Shown: positions 1-5,119 of the stretch, piece after piece
Numbering within the stretch: position 1 is the stretch's first letter
Layout of the letters: each line of letters starts with the position of its first letter
Source of the DNA: Lachnospira sp.
Lineage (GTDB): Bacteria; Bacillota; Clostridia; Lachnospirales; Lachnospiraceae
NCBI GenBank assembly: GCA_017626275.1
Contig: JAGAJD010000120.1
Span: 1-7,569, forward strand
Direction: 5' to 3'
DNA: 7,569 nucleotides
The notes under the pieces: model-generated
Databases searched by the model: none
What the model saw: only the letters and a program-made list of their open reading frames with translations
Told to the model about the DNA's origin: nothing
Translations under genes and position numbers: made by a program

Positions 1-539
1 GCATCTGCCAGCAGAATCCTTAAAGAATTCTCATAACGTCCGCCCTTTTCCTCAACCTGTATCAAAAAACTATGTAATGTAATGATTCTTGAACATGGAT
101 ATTCTTTTTCTATAATCTGTAAAGCCTGTCTGTATACATCTCTTGCCGTTCCATATTCCAGCTCCCGTATAGCCTGCCTTATACAATTCTGCAATTTTCC
201 GTCAGTTATTTTCATGGTATCTTCCAATGCCATAATAATCTTCGGCTGCCGCTCAAAAGAGTATATCATCTGATGAATATAAATATCGACATCGTTAAAT
301 CTCCTCTTTTTCTCTCTTTCAGAGAAAAAAACGGCTGTCAGCGCCGGAACACACATTGTTCCGGCAACTGCAACAACCAAAAGCCATAAAGGCTCAAGAC
401 CATAAAACAACCCCGTCGCCGCCGTTATAATACACATGGCGGCAAAAGACAGAATATACTTTTTTAAAGAATATGTATTTCCACTGTCAGCCGCCCTGCT
501 ATGCAGCCGTTTATAAGAAAAATACTGTTTTACTTTCAT
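1..539 (-). CDS. TadB/TadC-like (type II secretion F-type) membrane protein, 3' part missing
   Basis: The 179 visible codons run off the left edge, so the C-terminal part is missing. The protein begins MKVKQYFSYKRL, then has two close hydrophobic segments at about residues 27-45 and 51-72. A basic, charged cytoplasmic stretch follows (SEREKKRRF, 73-81), then a mainly helical region containing MIYSFERQPKIIMALED (91-107). Two N-terminal membrane segments followed by a cytoplasmic helical domain is the usual layout of TadB/TadC platform proteins, which sit in the inner membrane and work with a CpaF/TadA ATPase. The call rests on this topology and on the ATPase gene 48 bp upstream, because no diagnostic catalytic motif exists for the family. 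The ATG at 539 is the first start after the ATPase stop in this frame. Its ribosome binding site is weak (GGGG about 11 nt upstream), so it may depend on translation of the ATPase gene. Confidence 0.6.
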   Translation of the reverse strand, partial: MKVKQYFSYKRLHSRAADSGNTYSLKKYILSFAAMCIITAATGLFYGLEPLWLLVVAVAGTMCVPALTAVFFSEREKKRRFNDVDIYIHQMIYSFERQPKIIMALEDTMKITDGKLQNCIRQAIRELEYGTARDVYRQALQIIEKEYPCSRIITLHSFLIQVEEKGGRYENSLRILLAD

Positions 540-587
540 GCTCTTTATTACCCCAATCCACTTAATCCTTAAACCCCATTTGCTCCC

Positions 588-1625
588 TTACGCCGGCTGC
601 ATAAAAGGATTCATAATTCCATGTCTTTTAAATCTTTCCATATACTCTTGCGGCACTTCTTTTTCAGTTCTTCCATCTCTGTCATACAGAACAGTACAAA
701 CATTTTCCCCATGAAATCTGTCAAATAATGCCACCTGGGTAATACGGCGCTTTTCTTTTGCATCGCACTCTACCAGAATTCCCAAATCAATGTACTTATA
801 TATGCTGTTAATAAAACGCTCTGTAACGTCACATTCTCCAAGCATATTATACATTCTGTCGGGCAATCCCCTTACATCATCTAAATGTATCGTTGTCATA
901 CAGCTTGACCCCGTAGACAGACTGTTTAATAAATCCAACACCTCAGGGCCTCTTGATTCAGATAACAATGTCCAGTCAATATTATGTCTTAACCCCGCCT
1001 TAATAATCTGCGAATAAGAAAACTTATCGTCAACAAAAAATTCTGCGCATTTCTTTCCTGAATTAATCTTACGATAATGAATCTCCTGATTATCTTCATA
1101 TACACCGACCTTTTCATTTGCAGGAATAAATGTTGAAAGATATTTAAGAAGTTCTGTCTTTCCCGCATGCGGCTGCCCTCCAATAACAATATTGCAATGG
1201 GCAGTCACACAGTTTTCCAGAAAATTAGCCATCTCCTCTGTCGCATATCCGGCTTTAATCATATCTGTATGACAAAAACGAAGCGTTGTAGGAATCTTTC
1301 TGATTGCCATACTTTTTCTCCCGCAACGTGACTCATGCCATATAGATATTCGTAAATCTTCAGTATTCGCTTCCAGTATAGGGTGAACTCTGTTAAACGG
1401 AACTTTCATAATGTTTGCAAGACGTATCGACAGATTATCAACGTAGCTTTCACTAAGCTTTCTGTTATCCCGGTAACACCCTTTCGTCAAATCAGTCACC
1501 CACAAATTATAACCGTCCCACTCAATATCCGTAACATTATCGTCCTGAATCAAATTCTCCACTTCACAAAACAATTCCGCCTTATTCTGCTTAATAAACC
1601 CCTTTAAATTCTGTTCACTCTCCAC
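588..1625 (-). CDS. CpaF/TadA-type secretion ATPase (divergent)
   Basis: This is a 345-residue cytoplasmic ATPase of the type II/IV secretion superfamily, expected to form a hexamer and power pilus or pseudopilus assembly with the TadB/TadC-like protein downstream. Residues 1-120 form the N-terminal domain. The P-loop is GGQPHAGKT (149-157, Lys156), flanked by NIVIGG. An acidic YEDNQEI (176-182) corresponds to the Asp box (VEDT.E.) of CpaF. LLSESRGPEVLDLL (220-233) matches the Walker B region, where CpaF usually has VGE.RG.EA. TTIHLDD (244-250) matches the His box. All motifs are in family order, but the sequence is unusual: the P-loop has QPHA where CpaF usually has TGSG, and SES replaces GE. 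At 345 residues it is shorter than many CpaF proteins. The start is GTG at 1625, with AGGAG at 1634-1638 and an 8-nt spacer. That ribosome binding site lies in the last codons of the small membrane protein gene five bases upstream, implying coupled translation. Confidence 0.85.
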   Translation of the reverse strand: MESEQNLKGFIKQNKAELFCEVENLIQDDNVTDIEWDGYNLWVTDLTKGCYRDNRKLSESYVDNLSIRLANIMKVPFNRVHPILEANTEDLRISIWHESRCGRKSMAIRKIPTTLRFCHTDMIKAGYATEEMANFLENCVTAHCNIVIGGQPHAGKTELLKYLSTFIPANEKVGVYEDNQEIHYRKINSGKKCAEFFVDDKFSYSQIIKAGLRHNIDWTLLSESRGPEVLDLLNSLSTGSSCMTTIHLDDVRGLPDRMYNMLGECDVTERFINSIYKYIDLGILVECDAKEKRRITQVALFDRFHGENVCTVLYDRDGRTEKEVPQEYMERFKRHGIMNPFMQPA

Positions 1626-1630
1626 ACCTG

Positions 1631-1816
1631 TTACTCCTGTGGCTGTTCATTTTCACTTATGGCATCATTAATCTGCTGCTCATATGATATGTTATCTACT
1701 GCAGTTTTCGTCTTTGTATTAACAATACTCACCACAGCCACAGTCAAAAGAACAGCAGCGAGAACTCCCGCAAGTGCAACCACTACCTTACCATAATGTT
1801 CAATAATATCATGCAT
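1631..1816 (-). CDS. Small single-pass membrane protein preceding the secretion ATPase
   Basis: This is a 61-residue protein that I cannot assign to a named family. It begins MHDIIEHYGK, has one hydrophobic segment at about residues 11-31 (VVVALAGVLAAVLL and onward), and ends in a polar, acidic tail (ISENEQPQE). The start is set at the ATG at 1816 because GGAGG (1822-1826) lies five bases upstream. The in-frame ATG at 1828 overlaps that site and has none of its own. It is the first gene after a promoter and long leader and ends five bases before the ATPase start. It is therefore probably a subunit of the same secretion or pilus apparatus, such as a small pilin-like or anchoring protein. No Gly-Glu prepilin cleavage motif of the Flp type is visible, so a pilin call is not supported. 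Confidence 0.7.
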   Translation of the reverse strand: MHDIIEHYGKVVVALAGVLAAVLLTVAVVSIVNTKTKTAVDNISYEQQINDAISENEQPQE

Positions 1817-1831
1817 ATTAACCTCCATTCC

Positions 1832-1845
1832 GCCGTTTTAACGGC
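1832..1845 (-). repeat. Short hairpin upstream of the small membrane protein RBS
   Basis: GCCGT, a TAAA loop, then ACGGC form a 5-bp GC-rich hairpin on the transcript strand. It ends only six bases before the GGAGG at 1822-1826. There is no U-run after it, so it is not a terminator. It could affect ribosome access to the downstream gene. The possible leader ORF ends inside its loop (TAA at 1838-1840). Confidence 0.4.
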
Positions 1846-1987
1846 ACTTACCAGGAGCAATTTGTACCGCTTGAGACACAAATTGTTGTGTAAAAAATAT
1901 TTTTATATATTTTCCACACTTGTACTCCTGAAAAATCATTCTAAATAAGCTTCTGGAAATTATCCGGATAATAATTATAGACATCAT
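1838..1987 (-). CDS. Possible small leader ORF (49 codons), uncertain
   Basis: An open frame starts with two adjacent ATG codons (1987 and 1984) and runs 49 codons to TAA at 1838-1840, 21 bases before the next gene's ATG at 1816. The peptide begins MMSIIIIRIISRS, is hydrophobic and basic at its N-terminus, and contains CGKYIKIFF midway. GAGG (1989-1992) precedes the ATGs by only 1 or 4 nt, which is shorter than ideal, and both ATGs lie in the 3' arm of a perfect inverted repeat. An open frame of this length can arise by chance in AT-rich DNA. It may be a leader peptide, a tiny membrane protein, or nothing. I recognise no family. Confidence 0.2.
   Translation of the reverse strand: MMSIIIIRIISRSLFRMIFQEYKCGKYIKIFFTQQFVSQAVQIAPGKCR
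1858..1885 (-). repeat. 8-bp inverted repeat in the leader
   Basis: CAATTTGT and ACAAATTG are perfect reverse complements separated by 12 bases. On the transcript they can form a hairpin whose loop reads GTCTCAAGCGGT. CAGGAG at 1852-1857 and CTCCTG at 1925-1930 lie outside it and could close a longer-range stem around it. Confidence 0.45.
1959..1972. repeat. Perfect 14-bp palindrome (ATTATCCGGATAAT)
   Basis: The 14 bases read identically on both strands. As RNA this would give only a 5-bp stem with a CCGG loop, so a dimeric protein binding site on DNA is equally plausible. It lies about 75-90 bases downstream of the inferred transcription start of the Tad-like operon. No second copy was noticed in the window. 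Confidence 0.45.
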
Positions 1988-2024
1988 ACCTCTTATCTGT
2001 ATCGCTTCATGTCACGGTATGATG
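1982..2024 (-). repeat. 9-bp perfect inverted repeat near the start of the leader
   Basis: CATCATACC (1982-1990) and GGTATGATG (2016-2024) pair perfectly around a 25-nt interior. The interior reads GTGACATGAAGC then GATACAGATAAGA on the transcript strand. As RNA it would form the first helix of the leader, and its 3' arm holds the two ATG codons of the possible leader ORF. There is no U-run, so it is not a terminator. Confidence 0.5.
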
Positions 2025-2054
2025 ATGAAATAAAAGATATCTATTACATTACTA

Positions 2055-2083
2055 ATAATAACATACTATTAGAATAATGTAAA
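2055..2083 (-). promoter_or_regulatory. Promoter of the Tad-like operon (sigma-A type)
   Basis: On the minus strand, TTTACA (2078-2083) and TATTAT (2055-2060) are separated by exactly 17 bp. TGT immediately before the -10 supplies an extended -10 TG. Each hexamer differs from the housekeeping consensus at one position. The site lies between the terminator of the ddl-murF-lipoprotein unit and the small membrane protein gene, so it separates two transcription units. It is the best promoter match I found in the window. Confidence 0.65.
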
Positions 2084-2101
2084 CCCCTAAAATAGTTTTT
2101 T

Positions 2102-2153
2102 TCAAATAAAATAAAAAATCGAAATGCCACCTTTACCGGACACTTCGATTTTT
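2102..2153 (-). terminator. Intrinsic terminator after the lipoprotein gene
   Basis: AAAAATCGAA (minus-strand copy of 2144-2153) pairs perfectly with TTCGATTTTT (2114-2123), with possible further pairing inside (GTG/CAT and CC/GG). The 3' arm runs into a T-rich tract, TTTTTTATTTTATTT. It begins 16 bases past the lipoprotein stop and just before the next promoter. The stem's A and T ends could also stop plus-strand transcription, but no plus-strand gene needs it here. Confidence 0.75.
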
Positions 2154-2169
2154 CCTTATTATTCTTAAA

Positions 2170-2505
2170 TTATTTCTTTACATAGGTTATTTCTACACCG
2201 TCTGATTCCAAAATCAGCTTGCCATTTTTGATACTATATGTATATTCTTCTGTCTCTGTCTGTCCCATATATGTCGTAATCATGGTAAGCTTATCTTTTT
2301 CGGTAGTATATGTAATATTCAAATTAATACCTTCGCCGACACCGATTGTTCCGGTTCCATCATCTTTAAATTCTAACGAAGAAACCGACTCGGAACCCTC
2401 CATTGTCCATGAACCGACTATTGATTTCTTAGAACCACACGCTATTAATGACATTGCAAGCACCAAAACAAGCGCTGCTGCTGCAAACCTTTTCATTTGT
2501 TTCAT
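2170..2505 (-). CDS. Small secreted lipoprotein, GSW/DUF5640-like
   Basis: This 111-residue lipoprotein has a basic N-terminus (MKQMKRF), a hydrophobic segment and a lipobox LIAC with the lipidated Cys at residue 23. The mature part is about 89 residues, starting CGSKKSIVGSW. The pattern GSW, LEFKDDGTGTI, YTTEKDKLTM, YTYSIKNGKLIL is that of small beta-rich lipoproteins common in Clostridia, close to DUF5640 or lipocalin-like domains. I recall the family from pattern only, and its function is unknown. The start is the ATG at 2505, eight bases after GGAGG (2514-2518). An upstream in-frame ATG at 2520 overlaps that site and has no good one of its own. The gene follows murF within about 25 bases and ends before the terminator, so it should be expressed with ddl and murF. 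It could act at the cell envelope, but nothing in the sequence shows a wall role. Confidence 0.8.
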   Translation of the reverse strand: MKQMKRFAAAALVLVLAMSLIACGSKKSIVGSWTMEGSESVSSLEFKDDGTGTIGVGEGINLNITYTTEKDKLTMITTYMGQTETEEYTYSIKNGKLILESDGVEITYVKK

Positions 2506-2528
2506 TCCACTATCCTCCATTCCGCCGC

Positions 2529-3953
2529 TTAAGCATTTAATGAAGCTATTGCTTCTATAACAGCCTGAAATTCCATTCCATGCGATGCTTTAACCAGTAT
2601 ATTGTCACCCTTTTCAAGAATATCTGGCAAAGCTGCTATTAAATCATCTCTTGTATCAAATGTCTGAATACGGCATGGATATGCGTCATCATGCTGCGAA
2701 GCATAATCAACCGCCCCCTGTGCCAATGCCTTTGAAAGCTTTCCGGCGGTCAGAAGAACATCTGCTCCTGATTTGGCAAGATATTCCCCAACCTCATAAT
2801 GAAGCTTTTCTTCCTCTGCTCCCAGTTCAAACATATCGCCAAGAATACAGACCTTTCTTCCTTTTGCCGTTCCGATAACATCTATTGACGCTTTCATTGA
2901 CACAGGATTAGCATTATAGCAGTCATCTATAATCAAAAATCCGTTTTCTTTAATAATATGATTTCTGCCTGCAATCGTCTGTAAACTTTCAATTCCGTTC
3001 TTAATCTGTTCCGATGTAAGACCAAGTTTTGCACCAACTGCAGCAGCAGCCATTGCATTATACACCATATGCTGACCGGCAACAGGAATATTAACAGAAA
3101 TCTCCCTGACACCGTCAGACGTATCTATATTGTGAATACGGCAGCTTATGCCCCCTAAACCTAAGCTTTCTATATTATCCGCATAGATTCCCTGACGGTT
3201 ATCGACTCCAAAAAATACGGGTGCTTTTCCGTATACCTCTTTTACTGTTATAAGCTTATCATCATCGCCATTTAAAATGACTGTTCCCTGCCTGTTCATA
3301 GAGGTAAATATTTCTGTCTTTGCCTTCAAAATTCCGTCTCTCGATTTAAGATTCTCAAGATGACACTGACCGATATTTGTTATAACACAGATATCAGGCT
3401 TTGCGATTGCCGTAAGCCTTGTCATCTCACCAAAATCACTGATTCCCATTTCCAGAACTGCGACCTCATCTTGTTGTGTAAGACGAAATACTGTAAGCGG
3501 CAGACCAATTTCATTGTTAAAATTCCCCTGCGTCTTTAAAACCTTATACTTCTGCGACAATACCGAAGCAATAGTTTCTTTCGTACTTGTTTTACCAACA
3601 CTTCCGGTAATTCCAACAACTTTGATATCTAAATTTGTTCTGTATAACGCTGCAATATCCTTTAATGCCTGCAATGAAGATTCCACCTGAATATACGGAT
3701 TATCTTCTCCCGGCAGCTCTTTCTCCGTAATACAGCACAGTACTCCGTTATCATAACATGATTTGATAAAGTCATGTCCATCGCTTCTTGCACCCTTAAT
3801 TGCTATAAACATTCCCTGTGGCTGTACCTGTCTGCTGTCGGTAGTAATCGCAGTCACCTCTGTATCTTTATAAATCTCTTCTCCATGATAAATGCCATTG
3901 CACGCCTCTGCAATAGCTGCCAAAGTCATTCCTTTCATGCCTGCAACCGCCAT
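2529..3953 (-). CDS. murF: UDP-N-acetylmuramoyl-tripeptide--D-alanyl-D-alanine ligase (MurF)
   Basis: MurF is the cytoplasmic, ATP-dependent ligase that adds D-Ala-D-Ala to UDP-MurNAc-tripeptide, completing the pentapeptide precursor of peptidoglycan. The 474 residues are near the usual MurF length and show three domains: substrate binding (about 10-105, including TTDSRQVQPQGMFIAIKG), central ATPase and C-terminal. The P-loop is GITGSVGKTST (114-124, Lys121). GNFNNEIGLPLT (143-154) is a MurF hallmark. LEMG (167-170), NIGQCHLE (193-200), the AKTEI lysine (Lys212, the likely carbamylated residue), DDCYNANP (343-350) and GDMFELG (372-378) are all present. The start ATG at 3953 overlaps the last base of the ddl stop (TAATG), suggesting translational coupling. 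In-frame ATGs at codons 6 and 9 are alternatives that fit the usual N-terminus equally well, and no site has a strong SD. The product of Ddl is its substrate. Confidence 0.95.
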   Translation of the reverse strand: MAVAGMKGMTLAAIAEACNGIYHGEEIYKDTEVTAITTDSRQVQPQGMFIAIKGARSDGHDFIKSCYDNGVLCCITEKELPGEDNPYIQVESSLQALKDIAALYRTNLDIKVVGITGSVGKTSTKETIASVLSQKYKVLKTQGNFNNEIGLPLTVFRLTQQDEVAVLEMGISDFGEMTRLTAIAKPDICVITNIGQCHLENLKSRDGILKAKTEIFTSMNRQGTVILNGDDDKLITVKEVYGKAPVFFGVDNRQGIYADNIESLGLGGISCRIHNIDTSDGVREISVNIPVAGQHMVYNAMAAAAVGAKLGLTSEQIKNGIESLQTIAGRNHIIKENGFLIIDDCYNANPVSMKASIDVIGTAKGRKVCILGDMFELGAEEEKLHYEVGEYLAKSGADVLLTAGKLSKALAQGAVDYASQHDDAYPCRIQTFDTRDDLIAALPDILEKGDNILVKASHGMEFQAVIEAIASLNA

Positions 3954-4987
3954 TACTCATATTTTTTCATAGAAACTTCTATAATTTTTTCCGTCAGCTC
4001 ATCATAAGACATACCTTCCGCCGCTGCTTCCTGCGGAATAAGACTTGTCGGAGTCATTCCCGGAAGTGTATTAATCTCAAGGCAGAATATTTCATCATCT
4101 TCATTTAACAGAATATCTACTCTTGAATAAACCTCCACGCCTGCTGCCTCGCAGGCTTTCTCTGCCCAGCGCTGCATTTTCTGTGCAATATCTTCAGAAA
4201 TATTTGCTGGACATGTCTCTTTTGTTGCTCCTGCATTATACTTATTTTTATAATCGTAGAAGCCCTCCAACGGCTCTATCTCAATAACAGGAAGTGCCTT
4301 TCCGTCAATGACTGCCACTGAAAATTCCCTTCCCTGTATGTACTCCTCTACAAGAATTGTATCCTCGAATTCAAATGCAGCTTCTACCGCTTTCTTAAAC
4401 TCTTCCTCGTTATTCACAATAGAAACACCAACGCTTGAACCGCCGCAACACGGCTTTACGACGCATGGATATGGTACATATTCTATTTTATGTCCCTTAT
4501 AAAGAGAAATACCCTTTGGCATAGGTACTCCCTCTGACACAAGCACTTTCTTTGTCAGTTCCTTGCTCATTGAAACGGCACTGCTTAAATAACCCGTTCC
4601 CGTATACCTGATTCCAAGAAGATCAAAAGCAGCCTGAATCTTACCGTCTTCTCCATTCATGCCATGCAGTCCTATAAATACAATATCCGCAGCCTTGCAT
4701 AAATCAAGCACATTCGGTCCGAAAAATCCGCCGTTTATACGTTTTCTCTCCTCTAAAAGTTCCTCGATTTCACCCGACTGACCTTTCAGATATTCCGCAA
4801 GCTTATTTAAGTCATTCTGTTCCTGAAAAAATTCAGTGCTGCTTTTATATTGATTAGAACCCAAAAATACATCAATTATATTGGCATTATGACCATTTCT
4901 TCTAAGCGATTCGCACACGTTAACACTTGTAACAATAGATACATCTCTCTCTGTGCTGGTTCCTCCAGCTAATACTACTATATTCAC
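3953..4987 (-). CDS. ddl: D-alanine--D-alanine ligase
   Basis: Ddl is a cytoplasmic ATP-grasp enzyme that joins two D-alanines for the peptidoglycan stem peptide. The 344 residues show the family landmarks. GGTSTERDVS (8-17) has Glu13 at the position of the conserved substrate-binding Glu. GLHGMNGEDG (106-115) and TGTGYLSSAVSMSK (129-142) follow. VVKPCCGGSSVGVS (176-189) holds the ATP-binding Lys178 and glycine-rich loop, and EEYIQGREFSV (214-224) comes next. The metal ligands lie in RVDILL (Asp291) and LEINTLPGMTPTS (Glu304, Asn306). YDYKNKY (244-250) keeps the Lys-Tyr of dipeptide-forming ligases, unlike VanA-type D-lactate ligases. The linker at about 42-90 is longer than in compact Ddl enzymes. 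The start is GTG at 4987, six bases after GGAGG (4994-4998). The tail overlaps murF by one base. Confidence 0.93.
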   Translation of the reverse strand: MNIVVLAGGTSTERDVSIVTSVNVCESLRRNGHNANIIDVFLGSNQYKSSTEFFQEQNDLNKLAEYLKGQSGEIEELLEERKRINGGFFGPNVLDLCKAADIVFIGLHGMNGEDGKIQAAFDLLGIRYTGTGYLSSAVSMSKELTKKVLVSEGVPMPKGISLYKGHKIEYVPYPCVVKPCCGGSSVGVSIVNNEEEFKKAVEAAFEFEDTILVEEYIQGREFSVAVIDGKALPVIEIEPLEGFYDYKNKYNAGATKETCPANISEDIAQKMQRWAEKACEAAGVEVYSRVDILLNEDDEIFCLEINTLPGMTPTSLIPQEAAAEGMSYDELTEKIIEVSMKKYE

Positions 4988-5011
4988 AACAATCCTCCAT
5001 TCTGCTTATGA

Positions 5012-5081
5012 TTTTCCACAATATCCACATAGTTATACACATTTTCGCATTTTGAAGCATTTATTAAAAAAGTTATCCACT
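5012..5081 (+). promoter_or_regulatory. Cluster of four DnaA-box-like 9-mers upstream of ddl
   Basis: Four 9-mers in the same orientation resemble the DnaA box TTATNCACA. They are TTTTCCACA (5012-5020), ATATCCACA (5021-5029), TTATACACA (5033-5041, a full match to TTATNCACA) and TTATCCACT (5073-5081). The other three each have one mismatch to the TTATCCACA form. All lie in the 132-bp AT-rich gap between the citrate synthase stop and the ddl start. The last overlaps the -10 of a possible ddl promoter, and the others lie between it and the start codon. Such clusters outside oriC are known to bind DnaA in other Firmicutes. Here this is inferred from sequence. Confidence 0.45.
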
Positions 5082-5100
5082 TTTTATTTATTTTTTGCAA
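5072..5100 (-). promoter_or_regulatory. Possible ddl promoter
   Basis: On the minus strand, TTGCAA (5095-5100) and GATAAC (5072-5077) are 17 bp apart. The gap between citrate synthase and ddl is large enough for a promoter, and ddl has its own strong ribosome binding site. The hexamers are only moderate matches, each with two mismatches, and AT-rich DNA gives such hits by chance. The -10 overlaps a DnaA-box-like 9-mer at 5073-5081. Confidence 0.3.
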
Positions 5101-5119
5101 ATATTCTGATAATTTAGTA

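Larger units (their letters stand above)
1817..2048 (-). promoter_or_regulatory. Long structured 5' leader of the Tad-like operon
   Basis: Placing the transcription start about seven bases after the TATTAT element gives a leader of roughly 230 nt before the small membrane protein gene. It contains a perfect 9-bp inverted repeat (CATCATACC/GGTATGATG, 1982-2024), a 14-bp palindrome (1959-1972), an 8-bp inverted repeat (1858-1885), a complementary pair CAGGAG/CTCCTG (1925-1930 with 1852-1857) enclosing that repeat, and a 5-bp hairpin (GCCGT/ACGGC, 1832-1845) just before the ribosome binding site. The length and nested pairing suggest a regulatory RNA element, but I recognise no riboswitch class. 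A possible 49-codon ORF overlaps it. The transcription start is inferred. Confidence 0.4.

Noticed and set aside
989..1189. A 66-codon minus-strand frame within the ATPase gene
   Set aside because: It lies in another frame inside a gene whose P-loop and Walker B motifs are in the main frame, and its composition is not protein-like.
1631..1816. Flp/TadA-system pilin call for the small membrane protein
   Set aside because: The size and hydrophobic segment are compatible, but the Gly-Glu cleavage context and a hydrophobic segment directly after it are missing.
1910..1918. A further TTTTCCACA, one mismatch from a DnaA box, in the leader
   Set aside because: It is a single, isolated one-mismatch match in AT-rich DNA.
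1817..2048. A c-di-GMP riboswitch in the leader
   Set aside because: I looked for the GEMM-type conserved core and a class II pattern and found neither. The leader is left as unclassified.
2219..2560. A 113-codon open frame on the plus strand across the lipoprotein gene
   Set aside because: It is antisense to a lipoprotein with a clear lipobox and ribosome binding site, runs into murF, and has no plausible protein features of its own.
3953..4987. Vancomycin-resistance type ligase (VanA/VanG-like)
   Set aside because: The Lys-Tyr at 249-250 argues against a D-lactate ligase, the direct overlap with murF points to housekeeping Ddl, and no vanH, vanX, vanT or vanXY gene is nearby. A D-serine preference cannot be formally excluded from motifs alone.
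5067..5085. AAAAAGT/ACTTTTT hairpin with a T-run downstream of the citrate synthase gene, as a terminator
   Set aside because: The 7-bp stem has a single G-C pair and would be too weak. Its loop is part of a DnaA-box-like 9-mer, which explains the sequence at least as well.
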